DNA of 64,000 nt, from NCBI GenBank assembly GCA_022453515.1, contig JAJNNY010000052.1, positions 204,173 to 268,172 of the forward strand, written 5' to 3'. Within the stretch, counting starts at the first letter, position 1. Every line of letters starts with the position of its first letter. Both the position numbers and the translations under genes were made by a program. Shown here piece after piece: positions 1 through 11,386 of the stretch. Below the pieces are notes generated by a model that searched no databases, was not told the DNA's origin, and saw nothing but the letters and a program-made list of their open reading frames with translations. The DNA comes from Astrocystis sublimbata (taxonomy: Eukaryota > Ascomycota > Sordariomycetes > Xylariales > Xylariaceae).

Positions 1-1190
1 GAACCCCAAGACGGGCGAATACGAGGAGAAGCACCTCTCCGCCCCCCCTTCGGCTGAGACTGACAAGATCTCTCATCTTTACACCCTGATTGTTCAGCCG
101 AACAACACTTTCACCATCCAGAAGGATGGCGACACCGTCCGCGAGGGCAGCCTCCTTGAGCAGTTCAGCCCCGCTGTCAACCCCGAGAAGGAGATTGACG
201 ACGCTAAGGACTTCAAGCCTGAGGACTGGGTTGATGACGCCCGCATTCCCGACCCCGAGGCTACGAAGCCCGAGGACTGGGATGAGGATGCGCCATTCGA
301 GATCGTCGACGACGAGGCCACCAAGCCCGAGGATTGGCTCGACGACGAGGCCATCACTGTCTCCGACCCGGAGGCTCAGAAGCCCGAGGACTGGGATGAC
401 GAGGAGGACGGTGACTGGGTCGCCCCCGTCGTGCCCAACCCCAAGTGTGCCGAGGTCTCTGGCTGCGGCCCCTGGGAGAAGCCTATGGTCAAGAACCCCG
501 ATTACAAGGGCCCTTGGACTGCGCCTTACATCGACAACCCCGCCTACAAGGGCGTATGGGCTCCCCGCAAGATTGCCAACCCTGACTACTTCGAAGACAA
601 CACTCCTGCTAACTTCGAGCCCATTGGTGCTGTAAGTGGCCCGACTCGTTTGGTACCCCAAAATTTGCACGCACTAACTTGAATACTAGATTGGCTTCGA
701 GCTCTGGACAATGCAGGCTGACGTTTCGTTCGACAACATCTACATTGGTCACTCCGCCGAGGAGGCCAAGAAGCTGGCCGATGAGACTTTCTTTGTCAAG
801 TTCCCCGTCGAGAAGGCTCTTGAGCAGGCCGAGAAGCCCAAGGCAGCTGACAAGCCCAAGTCCCCCTCTGACCTCAAGTTCTTCGATGACCCGGTTCACT
901 ACATTAAGGAGAAGGTCGACCTCTTCATCACCATTGCCGCTAAGGACCCCGTCGAGGCTATCAAGTTCGTTCCTGAGGTGCCTACTGCCATTGGTGGTCT
1001 TCTCATCACCATCATCGCCCTCACTGGTATTCTGTCCTCTGGTGGCGCCCCTGCGCCTGTCAAGAAGGCCGCCGCTGATGCCAAGGACAAGGCCAAGGAC
1101 GCCAAGGACAAGGCTGCTGAAGCCGTTGCCTCTGGTGCCGAGAATGTGAAGGCCGAGGTCAACAAGCGGACCGCTAAGGGCTCTTCGTGA
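1..1190 (+). CDS. Calnexin, C-terminal part (5' end outside window)
   Basis: ER membrane chaperone that binds monoglucosylated N-glycoproteins during folding. Exons 2-631 (frame 2, open at the window edge) and 690-1190; the 58-nt intron has a CTAAC branch site and ends TAG. The visible 376 residues hold the P-domain: four copies of the KPEDW-type motif at nt 220-395, then the second repeat type (GPW/NPxYKG) at nt 470-565. Next comes the end of the lectin domain ([17 protein letters not shown]). One hydrophobic segment at about nt 980-1040 is the transmembrane helix, followed by a Lys/Ala-rich cytosolic tail. Only the N-terminal signal peptide and most of the lectin domain are missing, because they lie upstream. 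The family call is firm; the symbol is left blank because naming differs between fungi. Confidence 0.96.
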
Positions 1191-2029
1191 TGTTGCAGAT
1201 GATACAAGTACAGTAAAACATGAAAGCGACATCTGATCGCGGGTTGAGATTGGGGAGAAGCAGGCCTGTAATACTAAGGCAAGCACTGCTCTAGGTTTAC
1301 TTGCATGACTAGCCGTTTTATAGTCATACCAAAATACTTCATTTTATATATTGTTACAACCGATTCGGCTTTATGGTGAAAAGGTTGATGATCTATTGAA
1401 TGTTTGCTAAAGTATTGTGAAATGTAGTGGGTGGGGGGGTATTGACCATATCTTGCTGCTGATAGAAAGCACGTTGAATATGCAACGTGACATAGTTGTT
1501 GTAAGTGAGCATGAAGGGAGAGAGAGCTATGTCAATATACCTTAACAAGCAGTGTATACGAAAATAATACAATCAAGCACTGCAGCCGTTTCCCCCATGT
1601 GTCGTTGATGTTTTCAGTTTCACTCCGCATTAGCAAAAGTCAAAATGGCGGGTTTTTTCGTTTTCTTGTTTATCTGAAAGGTAAATGTGAATGTGGTATA
1701 TATTTCACTGTTCCATTGTTGCCTCTTTCGCGCTCACTCAAACCACCGGGTATCAATAGAATCGCAATCGCCATCAACAAACATCGCATCACCAACCCAA
1801 CCTAACCTAACCTAGGTAAAAACCAGACGCCTTCGGCCGTAGACGTCATCTCTTCGTAAACCCAAATCCAGATAACGTAGCTAGCTAGCTACTAGATAGA
1901 CATTACCTATTCCTCCATCATGTGAACAAAGGAAAATAAGTGGTGATTGTTGAAGAGCCTCGCGCTCAACTCCCCCTACCCCTAGGTTCAACTCTCCTAC
2001 CCTGTAGACTGGACAACAGCAAAGCTAAT
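1191..2029. other. Intergenic, convergent 3' ends
   Basis: This 839-bp stretch lies between the converging calnexin and methyltransferase genes and probably holds both 3' UTRs. It contains a short CCTAA-type run ending in CCTAGGTA at about 1796-1818 and another CCTAGGT at 1981. No coding region is supported. Confidence 0.6.
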
Positions 2030-4948
2030 TTAAGCTAGCTTGTCCAGACTCGGCTTCCTCGCGAAGCCGTTCAACATCCTGTATCCGGCACCACAGGCCC
2101 TCCCCTCCTCAATAACGTCATGCACACCCTCGAGGCACTTCCCGGCCTCTCTGACCTCCGCGGCGTCGAGGAAGAGTCTCCCCTCGCCCGCGACCTTCTC
2201 CATCTCGCAGCACAGGAGCCAGCGCTCCCAGGCCCAGCCGCCAGCGATGCCCGCAATGCTAGCGGCGCCGTCTGTCGAGCCTTGAAGGATGGCCTTGACC
2301 TCGACGGAGCGGTCGATGCCCTGGCTGTCGCGCACGGGGGGCAGCGGCTTCTCACCGGCGGGTAGCTTGGTGTGGCCCATGGGGAGGCACATCCACGCGC
2401 GGCGGACATCTGTGAAGCCAGCGCGGCCGAGACGGCTCAGGAAAAGGCGGGTCGGGTTGGGGTCGTAGCCGAGGGTCTTGAGGGCGAAGCCGAACTCGAC
2501 CGACTTGGCGAGCCCGTGCGGGCCCGCGTTCACGATGTCCGAGTCGAGCACCGAGAAGTCGAGGTAGCCGCCCGGCTTCAGCACGCGCATGACCTCGGTC
2601 AGGGCACCCTCCCACTCGTCTGTGCCGTTCTCGCCAATGAACTTGATGACGGAGTGCAGCTCGCGCGCCGACACGAGGTCGAAGTGCGCGTCGGGGAAGG
2701 GCAGCTTCGTGAGCCGCTCGACGGCGACCTGGCGGTGGTTGGCCGGCCCACGGATGTTGCAGTTGGACAGTTGGCGCATCGTCTTAGTGGACACTGTGTA
2801 GACCTTGGTGTTGGGGTATGCGATGGCACAGTGCCACGCCCACTCGCACGTCGCCTGGCCACCCAGGTCGAGAATGCGTGTGCGGTCTTGAGCGCCGCCG
2901 AGACGGGAGAGCCTCGCCATCTGCTTGGCAACGGGGGCAGAGAAGAGCTTCCCGCCGTTCAGGGCCTTCATTGCGCTTACGTGCCAGTTGGCCGTGGCCA
3001 TTTGAGCGAACGCCTCAGCCTCCTTTTCGTGCTTGAGTCTCTCTGGGTCATCTACGATGACATCGTCGCCGCGAACAACGTTGGCGCTCATACGCTTCTT
3101 GGCTGATTGGGGTACTACCGATAGTTGATACTTGCCAAGTAGCTGGTTGCGGTGCGCCTCGCGTAAGCAGACACGTTGTGTCTGTAGAGCTTCGAAACGG
3201 GGGAGGCGGTGGACAAAGGTGTCCTGTGGACGAGATCGAATGATGTAGTCTTGGAAGGCTCGGTAGTATGCAGACTCCTTGCGAGCAAATGCAGATGGCA
3301 GGGAGCGTGGGATTTGCTCTGGAATGGCGACTTCGGAGAATCGAACGGCCTTCTTGGTCTGTGCGACTGGCGAGACTTCGACTTCTGGTTCGGGTTTCTT
3401 TGCCTCTTCCACCATAGGAATCTCGATTGTCTTGTGTTCAGAGCCGGGACTGAACAGTGGCTCCTCCACATCAACTCCTTGAAGATAGGCCTTCTGGGCC
3501 GAAAGCCAAATTTCAGTGCGATCCAGGTTCGAGAGAGCCACTGCTTGCTGCTTCTTGGCATACTCTGGGTCATACACTTCCACAATCTCCGTAGCTACTA
3601 GGCTGTCGGTCGGCGAGATCGGGTCGTATGGAGCACTGGGCGAAATAACTGGGCTTGCGTGCTCGATCTTTCGTGCGGTGATGGGACCTTCCTGAGCAAT
3701 GTGCCTAGATTGCACGATCTGCTCAATAATGATAGGTCTGGCCGTGGGCATGCCATCCGACATAGTGCCTCTAACTTCAACGACATGTTCGATTGGTGCC
3801 GAGGGAGTAGTAGCTACCCAAGGGAGACGATAAAATTGTTCAGCAGTGGTCGATGTGGGAGGAGCAATGTCATTAGGGGTAAGATGCCAGGTGTGCCTTG
3901 CTCGCGGTGAAAGTCCAGAGAAGAAACCACCGGGCGATGGAATCTCCAGGCTTGTCAAGCCATTGGCGGTGGGCTGGTATTGTCCAGTCGCTAGCCTCAA
4001 TAATGGCCTAGATGCAGTACCGAATGGTTGACGGATCTGTTGGCTCATCTCTGGTACCCTGTCTTCGGGAAGTTCAATAACTTGCTCAGACTGATATTCA
4101 TCACCGGAATCCTCGCTGCCGGATAAGGCATGTAGCGTCTCCAAAGCAGCCGGCTGTAGTTGAACACCGGACCAGTCTGCCAGGGGAACCTCGTCTGATG
4201 CCATAACTGGTGTTACCGGAGCGGACATGGCAGCCATCTGATCAGATGTGAAACTGCCATCAAGCGAAGGTGGTGCTGAGATTGTCGGTACAGGTTGAGC
4301 TTGCTGAGACTGAAAATAAGAAATCACTGCTGGCGACATTTCAACCCTTGCAGGTGGCGTCGGAGGGATTGGCGAGTTGAATTTCTTCATATTGGATTTC
4401 GCAGACCAGTTTTCCGGAGCTGGATTTTGCTGGGCCGGGATAACCAAAGGTGGCAGGCCACGATGAGATGTCGAAGATGACGCTGAGTTGTTTCTTGAGT
4501 GCTTCACCGGAGCAACGCGTGACCGCCTCTGCAGGGAGTTTCTTGACACCTTTTGTCGGGCCCCTTCGTCCTCTGACACATCGTAGATATCGTCAAACTC
4601 TGTGACATCAGTACTCACACTAGCTCGGTTCCACGGGTTTGAGGATGACGATGGTGAGTTGCTCTCATCAAAGGAAGATGTCGAGGGAGAGCTAGGTAGT
4701 ATCGGTGCGGACATGTAATTAATGCCACGCGGGGTCGGAAAAGCATCACCTCGTGGTGATAGCCATTGTACGATCATGTCATTTGACTGGCGAGCCAGAG
4801 CCTTGCGTTGGCCCTGGGAAGCCCGTTTACGTTGTGCATTCTCAGGCTCTTCGATTATGGTATTAAGTGCTCCTCCCGGCCTTCGAGCCAGCGAAGGGCT
4901 CGGGGGTTGTTGATAGGTAGTCGACGGTAGGAAAATTAACTCGGACAT
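2030..4948 (-). CDS. SAM-dependent methyltransferase-domain protein with long disordered N-terminus
   Basis: Single exon, 972 residues from the first in-frame ATG (4948). The first 500-600 residues are Ser/Pro/Gln-rich, low in complexity and probably disordered. The C-terminal third has a class I Rossmann methyltransferase fold: motif I (ILDLGGQATCEWAW) near residue 692, an acidic PFPDAHFDLV segment typical of motif IV, and VMRVLKPGGYLDF typical of the motif V/VI region. The glycine motif is DLGGQ rather than the usual DxGxGxG, so cofactor binding is likely but not proven. The substrate cannot be told from sequence. Fungal proteins of this layout are widespread and mostly uncharacterised. No intron is needed. 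Confidence 0.85.
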   Translation of the reverse strand: MSELIFLPSTTYQQPPSPSLARRPGGALNTIIEEPENAQRKRASQGQRKALARQSNDMIVQWLSPRGDAFPTPRGINYMSAPILPSSPSTSSFDESNSPSSSSNPWNRASVSTDVTEFDDIYDVSEDEGARQKVSRNSLQRRSRVAPVKHSRNNSASSSTSHRGLPPLVIPAQQNPAPENWSAKSNMKKFNSPIPPTPPARVEMSPAVISYFQSQQAQPVPTISAPPSLDGSFTSDQMAAMSAPVTPVMASDEVPLADWSGVQLQPAALETLHALSGSEDSGDEYQSEQVIELPEDRVPEMSQQIRQPFGTASRPLLRLATGQYQPTANGLTSLEIPSPGGFFSGLSPRARHTWHLTPNDIAPPTSTTAEQFYRLPWVATTPSAPIEHVVEVRGTMSDGMPTARPIIIEQIVQSRHIAQEGPITARKIEHASPVISPSAPYDPISPTDSLVATEIVEVYDPEYAKKQQAVALSNLDRTEIWLSAQKAYLQGVDVEEPLFSPGSEHKTIEIPMVEEAKKPEPEVEVSPVAQTKKAVRFSEVAIPEQIPRSLPSAFARKESAYYRAFQDYIIRSRPQDTFVHRLPRFEALQTQRVCLREAHRNQLLGKYQLSVVPQSAKKRMSANVVRGDDVIVDDPERLKHEKEAEAFAQMATANWHVSAMKALNGGKLFSAPVAKQMARLSRLGGAQDRTRILDLGGQATCEWAWHCAIAYPNTKVYTVSTKTMRQLSNCNIRGPANHRQVAVERLTKLPFPDAHFDLVSARELHSVIKFIGENGTDEWEGALTEVMRVLKPGGYLDFSVLDSDIVNAGPHGLAKSVEFGFALKTLGYDPNPTRLFLSRLGRAGFTDVRRAWMCLPMGHTKLPAGEKPLPPVRDSQGIDRSVEVKAILQGSTDGAASIAGIAGGWAWERWLLCCEMEKVAGEGRLFLDAAEVREAGKCLEGVHDVIEEGRACGAGYRMLNGFARKPSLDKLA

Positions 4949-7011
4949 TTTCAATGCGATATTGCGGGCAAATACGGATAAAAACTGAAGAGCGGATCAC
5001 AAGAAGGAGGAATATGAGATTAAAGCGAGATTGATAAAAGACGTCCAGCGTCAGAGAAAGCAAGGAACATGAGAAGAAACGTCCCCAACGACTGGAAAAA
5101 AGCCCCGATCAACGAAGCGAAACAGGAATTGAGGTGACCTCAAGGAAGGCTGAAGAGAAGAGAACAGACGGAAACGTGACCTACCGAGGGCTTGGGTTCG
5201 GATAGTTTTATTCCTTTGGGGACGACGAACCTCAAGCGGCTAAGTTGGAAGCGCTTCTACGATCAGAGGGTAAGCGGAGTCACACAGGACGCACATAAGC
5301 CTGCATCCCTACTGCAGGTCGGCCCAGCACGCACACTGGCGCGAACCATGACTGGGGCGTGAGGGCGCGAAGACCCAGGGAGAAGCGCCGTTGAGGGAGG
5401 CTCGCGGCGGTGCTGGCAGTCAATAGCGTGCGGTGGAAAGTGAGCACAGCCCAATCACGCCCACGCAGCCGGTCGTTCTCCTGTCGGTCTGGCGGTTTAT
5501 TCTTGGAAACCCGGACTCTCGCGCAGGCTAGCACAGCCAATGATGGGGCCGGCGCGACGCTGTGGGGAAGCCGTCGATCCATGATTGGCACCCAGCTGCA
5601 TCTCTCCAAGACCTCCGCCAGGACACCGCTGCATCGGGCGCTTAACAGCCCAGCATCGCTTCGGCCGGCTCGCTTGACTGGACATGCAACCTTCACAATG
5701 TGATCGCAGTCGTCCATGAGAGGCGAGCCGATAGCGTCACAGTCGGATTATTGTTCCCTAGATTGGCGCGGGCATGGCCAGCTCCGGCAGGTGGCCCGTT
5801 CTGTGGTCTCCTCGTAGAAAAACCAGCGTGTGCCCAGGTGTTGTTGGCGGCAATTTGCAGATCTACTAGCAGTGAGGAGTTCTCGACATCTGCTCGACAT
5901 CTGCTGTGACAGGCATCGGCCACTTTCATAAGATCAATTGACCATGCTTCACGTGGGATGGCTGTGAGCACCCGAGCACCCTAGTTGCCTACCTAGGTAG
6001 TAGTCGGTGCCCAGGAACACGACATAGTGCATGTGAACTGTAGGGCCGGATAGCCGAAAGGCCAGGAATCGGAGATCATGCCCAGTGTCCTTTGGAGGCA
6101 TGTATCCATAGGATTGAAGGGAGAAAATTGAAGGGGGAGAATTGGAGGGAGGCAATTGAAGCAGCATTCAAATTGGGACCGATCTGGCATGTCTGGGTGG
6201 TGCCTCGTTGCTTGATTACGTAAAGATACCTACCTACACAAGGAACTTATCTCCTACCTGGTATTTAGAGATCAAGTTATTAAACTATTCCAGGTATTGT
6301 AATCCTAGACAACGAGATCGCAGATAGACCAAATTTATATTTATTTATTCGGACGGACTTCCCTTATGGCTGCAAACAGTTCAGCTACACGTACGTTGAA
6401 AAAGCTCTGCTCCGGAATGAGTTGAGGGGTCGAAGCACGATCCCAGCACGGGAACATCCATCTTTGCATGTTGCTGCATTCGATTGTTCAATAAAGTTCC
6501 AATGCACTCTCACACTCAGATAGGTAAACTCTTATTTCAATGTCTACTAGAATGTATTGGGCGCTCTATTGAACCTTATCTGGTCGTACGCATACCGTAA
6601 AACAGCTCGTACACAGGATTGCCAGGCTCTGCTTCCACAGATCTCCCACAACGCAATTAGATATTCTCAACCACATCAATGGAATAATGGGTCCCCATCG
6701 AGAGGTGAGCAGATGACGGTGCTTCTCGCTCGATGGTCGCTCCATCACAGCTAACCCAAAGTAGAGCCTACCTACCCTCGCCTACATACTTCAAACTACC
6801 TACCCCACCATCCCGCCGCGATCAACCCCGCCATCCCATCTCCTTTCAACAAGCCCAGCACAAAAACACCCACCAACCTCGTGTGTTAAATGCCGATTGC
6901 GAACGCGTGAACGCGGCATACCTCCCGAGTCAAATATAATTACTAGTACTGCTAAACTCTCGACCCCAACCATAAAGAATTGAATAATCGATTACATACC
7001 CCTATTATACC
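4949..7011. other. Intergenic, divergent promoter region
   Basis: About 2.06 kb between the divergently transcribed methyltransferase and TMA22 genes. It holds two CCTACC/TACCTAGGTA-type motifs (about 5988-6000 and 6225-6236) and an ACGCGT hexamer at 6903-6908 followed by a second ACGCG. All open frames are short and match no family I know. Confidence 0.6.
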
Positions 7012-7871
7012 ATGGCCGACACCGAGCAGCCAGAAGTTCCCAGTGAACCCCAGAGTCGTCATGTCACCTACTGCGGTGGTATGTACATAACCACTCTTAC
7101 ACGCTATCGCTCTTCATTTGTAAAGAGGAAAAACTATTTACTAATGCGCAGTTTTTGGACAGTATGCACGCTGCCCCCAGAGGTACGAATCTCCCTGCGG
7201 CTTCGCGACCCCTATCCCTCCGAGAGACGCGCCAGAAAAGCATAAACCTTCAAGCTAAGCTAACATAACACAAAACAGTTCTGCGAGTATGGCGGCACCG
7301 TCAAGAAATGCCAGGACTGGCTACAAAAAAAAGAGCCCTCCATGTATGAGCAGATATGGTCTCCCGGTACGTTAGGCTCTTCCACGCGCCGTGTCTCACG
7401 GTCGTCAAATTGGCGGTTTGTCGTAGAAATCAAACCCCTTCTAACCATGACTTCTATGCAGAAGCCCTAGCCGCCGCCACCGCGTCGCTATCTGTCGAGG
7501 CCCAGAAGCGGGCCACCAAGGACGCTCAGAAGAAAGCCGCCCAGGCCGAGAAGGCCGAGCAGAAGCAGGCCGACAAGAAGGCCAACAGCATCGTCACTAT
7601 CAAGCGTGTCGAGCGGAACAAGCGGAAGTACGTCACCGCCGTGTCCGGGCTCGAGGCGTTCGGCCTCGAGCTGAAGAAGGTCGCCAAGGAGTTCGGCAAA
7701 AAGTTCGCCACCGGCTCCTCCGTCACCAAGGTGCCCAGCGGCGGCGAGGAGATCGTGGTCCAGGGCGACGTGAGCGACGAGATAGAGGAGTTCCTGCTCG
7801 AGAAGTACAAGGACATCCCAGAGGACAACATTGAGCTAGTAGACGACAAGAAGAAGAAATCATCTTCATAA
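7012..7871 (+). CDS. TMA22: Translation machinery-associated protein 22 (DENR/DRP1 homologue)
   Basis: Ribosome-associated factor that, with Tma20/MCT-1, recycles 40S subunits and acts in re-initiation. Four exons: 7012-7078, 7163-7182, 7279-7366, 7462-7871 (194 residues). Exon 2 is only 20 nt, yet it restores the conserved YCG-VCTLPPE-FCEYGG string with its cysteines (a probable N-terminal zinc-binding site). The C-terminal half is a SUI1/eIF1-like domain (ITIKRVERNKRKYVTAVSGLEAFG type sequence, beginning IVTIKRVERNKRK, then KKFATGSSV and EEIVVQGDV). A Lys/Ala/Gln-rich charged helix links the two. Length is normal for the family. Confidence 0.95.
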
Positions 7872-8111
7872 AACGGGTGGCTTTTTTTCAGTTTCTCTTT
7901 CCATTTCGGCATGGATCACGGTCACGCTGGGGACCTTCAGAATATTCGAGCGTTGCATAAACAATAATTCTTGATACCCGAGCCAAGTACGATGGAACGA
8001 CCCCTCTAAGTGAACCTGGAGCCCTGTAGCCGCATCCGAGCGCCATACGCCATACGCCAAACCCATAGCCAATCCACCCCCTCATATACGTACAGCCTGA
8101 CTTTGACCCTC

Positions 8112-9299
8112 TTACGTCCGTTTTCTTAGCGTCCTTCCTGTTCTCGATGTTGCGGGCGGTGCCGCCGCTGCTGTAGCCGCTGGTTTGGCAGCAGCGGCCT
8201 TTTTGGTCGTGGCTGACTTGATCGTGCTCGCAACTGTCCGTTTGGCGGCAGGCGCTGCCGCTCTTGCGGTCCGTGTCGCCGTCGTCTTCTTCACCACGGT
8301 GGCCGTGCTTACTTCACTCGATTCACTCGCCTCGCTGACCTTCCGTCTCCCTCGAGTAGTGGCGGTAGATGGCGGAGGCGCTGCGGCTTTGCGTGTTCGG
8401 CCCGTCGCTGTGGTGGCTGTGGTGCCCGGGTTGGAACTTGCCGTCGAGGAAGCCGTAGTCTTTCTCGTCATAGCTGCTGGCCGCGTAGCTCTGGCTTTCT
8501 CTACTAGGCTGGACAGGATATTGGTGGAAGCTTTGGAGGTTGAGGCTTTGACTGGTGACGCAGGCCGGCTGATCATAGATTTAGCGGGCGAGGCCGGGCG
8601 CTCTCTAGGTATCAGGCGTGTGTTTGAGGATGTCGGGGACAGCACTTGGGATGCCGTGATGGGCACCTTGGCCTGGGCGGGAGGACCCCGTAACCTCTTC
8701 TTGGGGTTCTCTATGTCGCCATGGTTTTCTTTATCGGCGCCGGAGACCTCATGACTGCGAATGATTAGCCTGGTTGCACATAGAGTTTGAATAACGAGCC
8801 GCACCTCAATCGCTTGTGTCCGCGAGCGGGACTGGACGCGGGCACTGGCTTCCGGGGGATGGCTTTGGGCGACATGCCATCCTTGGCCGGGACGGGTGGA
8901 GGCTTCAGAACGTACTGGGACCTGGGGGCGGGCCGGGGGCGCTGTGACTGTTGGGCTTTGGCAGGGAGATCGCGCATCTTGAGCTTTCGTAGGGTTGTCG
9001 GTATGCGGTTGACGCGCATCTCGACACGCGATCGCAGTTGTTGTGCCTGGATGTTGTACTGGGCCCGCAAGCGCCGTGCGCGTTCGGTGACTGGTGCACT
9101 TTGTTAGGCACGGCTACTCGCGAGAAAGAAGGGACTGAGTAGTTCCCCATTGATACATACTCTCGAGCTGGAGGTTATCAATCAAAGCTTGTTTCTGAGA
9201 GAGCGTAACGCCCAGCTTGCGCCTCTTGATGGGGCTCCTCTGGGGTGAGGAGCTCGGCGACGCTTCGGACTTGCGTTTGCGCGGTCGTACGGGGGCCAT
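8112..9299 (-). CDS. Borealin N-terminal domain protein (chromosomal passenger complex, Nbl1/borealin-like)
   Basis: Exons, in transcript order: 9299-9161, 9090-8805, 8754-8112 (355 residues). All junctions have GT/AG ends and close in frame. The start MAPVRPRKRKSEASPSSSP leads into LSQKQALIDNLQLE, joined by the first splice to ITERARRLRAQYN...RVNRIPTTLRKLKM. This is the borealin N-terminal helix that bundles with survivin and INCENP to recruit Aurora B to centromeres. The rest is Ser/Pro/Ala/Lys-rich, basic and probably disordered, ending RTLRKRT, as expected for a DNA- or nucleosome-contacting tail. The N-terminal domain call is strong; how much of the tail is conserved is unknown. Confidence 0.9.
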
Positions 9300-10087
9300 G
9301 ATGAATGACTGAATGCGGCGTATCGTTTGAATTGAATAGTGTGGAGAAATAGTATCGAGTTCGAGGAGAGCAAGATGTTGCGGTTGCTGCGCGTGATGTT
9401 TACGTAGTTCGTTGTCTGTCTGCGGACGAGTAGATGTGGGTTGTAAGGTTGGATGTGGAATGGATGAAGCAATGCGCGCCAGGTCGGGCCAGGCGTGAGC
9501 GTGTCTTGAGTGCTCTGTTTACATCGACGAGGTACTTACCCCCCAGTGCAGGTCTGGACTAGATCGAATTCGGATTAGCGTATTTACCGCTCTTGCTCAA
9601 GCTTCCATCAATGAGACTAAAGTACTACACTCAGCGATTTTCCAGTGCTTTATTTTCTGTTCTAATCATTGTTTTAATCTTTTTTTTTTTAATTCGAGGT
9701 TTCATATTTGATTTATTGGTGTAAGCAGGCTGTCAATTGGTGCTCAAGTCTGACAGGTAAGTGGTGGTATTCAGCGTCATCTGTTTAGGCACATCCCGCA
9801 CAGGTCAAATACCACTTAAGGTAAAGTAGGTACTTAGGTACCTCATAGCTCAAGGCTGCACCGAGACTGACGTTGACCACCTGGAAGCTTCCCACCAGTA
9901 ACCCAGCACCCCAGCCCATAGCCCTCCCTTACGTATCATCCATTCACATCTGACGCAGATCCAGCCTTGTCATTGAACTTGGAACCGAGCAACAAACCCG
10001 ACAGCCTCTTTTCTATTCCACTGCCTTGTGGTTCTGAGCCGTTAACTACATACGATCCCGCCGACTCTATTCCAATCTCCGCCCAAG
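9300..10087. other. Intergenic, divergent promoters
   Basis: This 788-bp region lies between the borealin-like gene and RPN10, which diverge. It has an 11-nt T run near 9680 and a GGTACTTAGGTACC-type palindrome at about 9829-9842. No coding evidence. Confidence 0.6.
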
Positions 10088-11070
10088 ATGCCGCTCCAGG
10101 CTGTCATGCTAGTGGTGGACAACTCGGAGAGCAGTCGAAATGGCGATTACACACCATCCCGCTTCGATGCCCAGGTCGATGCCATAAACATCTTATTCGA
10201 CAGCGTCACACAAGGGAACCCCGAGTCGTCCGTCGGCTTGATGAGCATGGGCGGCAAGGGACCAGAGGTTCTGTCCACGCTGACAACAGAACGAGGAAAA
10301 CTGTTGGAGGGTCTGCACCGCACCAAGAAGAAGATATCAGGCTCGTCGCATCTGGCCACGGGCATCCAGATCGCCAGCGTACGTCTCTGGCTCTATACAC
10401 ATACTCCACCTATTCCCCAACACAACAGCCCGAGTCCGTCCCAGGAAGCTGACAGTCGTTGTCTCTATGATTATAGCTGGCCTTAAAACACCGACAGAAC
10501 AAGTCGCAACGTCAACGCATCATCGTGTTTGTGTGCTCGCCTGTAGCCGACGATGAAAAGAAGCTTGTTTCTCTGGCTAAGAAGATGAAGAAAGGCAACA
10601 TCGATATCGACTTTATCCTGTTCGGCGACCTGGACGACGACGATGTACAGAAGAAGCTCGAGGCTTTCAACAACGTTGTCAAAGGCAACGACAACTCCCA
10701 CCTCGTCGTCGTCCCTCCCAGCGGCAAACTTCTCAGCGACCAACTGATCTCGACACCAATTATGATGGGTGAGGGAGCGTCGGGCGGTGCGGGCGGTAGC
10801 GGCATGGCCGAAGGTGGCGGCGGCGACTTTGGCGGTTTCGACTTCGACCCTAGTGCGGACCCGGAGTTGGCCCTCGCTCTACGCATGAGCATGGAAGAGG
10901 AAAACGCCCGACAGGCCAGGGCCGCTCAGGAAGACGAGGCTTCCAAGGGCAAGACGGATCTGGAAGACATCAAGGAAGAAGGCGAGAATCAGCCTTTGTT
11001 AGACAAACGAGGCGGGCCGTCCGGAGACAAGAAGGACAAGGATGGCGATGACAAGATGGACACATCGTGA
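10088..11070 (+). CDS. RPN10: 26S proteasome regulatory subunit Rpn10
   Basis: Ubiquitin receptor of the 19S regulatory particle. Exons 10088-10378 and 10477-11070 (294 residues); the 98-nt intron begins GTACGT and is phase 0. The N-terminal von Willebrand A domain (about residues 1-190) begins MPLQAVMLVVDNSESSRNGD and crosses the splice at GIQIAS/LALKHRQNKSQRQRI. A Gly-rich linker leads to a ubiquitin-interacting motif at about residues 224-243 (DPELALALRMSMEEE). The C-terminus is acidic and Lys/Asp-rich. Its length and single UIM match fungal Rpn10 rather than the two-UIM human form. Confidence 0.97.
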
Positions 11071-11386
11071 TGGGTTGAAAGGGAGGTATGAACAAGCATC
11101 GCCTGGCTTCTCCATGACAAGGGCCTCGGAGTCGGGACTGTATTCTACTAGATAGGGAACGTCAACCACCAACAATTAGAGTCATCATTGATCGTCTCAT
11201 CACCAAGGTTAGATAGCTAGCTTTTCCACAATATCGAATTAATTGAGAAAGCGAACTAAACCCTCCTCCATCTATCACACACACACACACACAAGTCAAA
11301 CCCCTGAACGCCGTGCCATGCAGAGAATCCCGAAATGTAGCCTACGCCCCATAGCCGTTCCCTCTCGACTGAGAGCCCACTCACTC
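11071..11386. other. Convergent 3' intergenic with CA microsatellite
   Basis: This 316-bp stretch lies between the converging RPN10 and TRS23 genes. It is probably all 3' UTR and includes a (CA)n run of about 20 nt at 11274-11293. Confidence 0.6.
11274..11293. repeat. CA dinucleotide microsatellite
   Basis: An uninterrupted CA/AC run of about ten units in the probable 3' UTR shared by RPN10 and TRS23. Such runs are length-variable. Confidence 0.85.

Noticed and set aside
609..1286. 225-residue minus-strand frame
   Set aside because: Antisense of the calnexin P-domain and tail exons; the calnexin reading is certain.
1796..1818. Telomere-like CCTAA repeats
   Set aside because: Only three CCTAA units, which is a 5-mer rather than the fungal CCCTAA, and inside a gene-dense region; it belongs with the CCTAGGTA motif.
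2372..3106. 244-residue plus-strand frame
   Set aside because: Antisense shadow of the methyltransferase domain in a GC-rich exon; its composition is random and shows no family resemblance.
8185..8754. 189-residue plus-strand frame rich in Ala/Val
   Set aside because: Mirror of the repetitive Ala/Thr/Lys codons of the borealin-like tail on the other strand.
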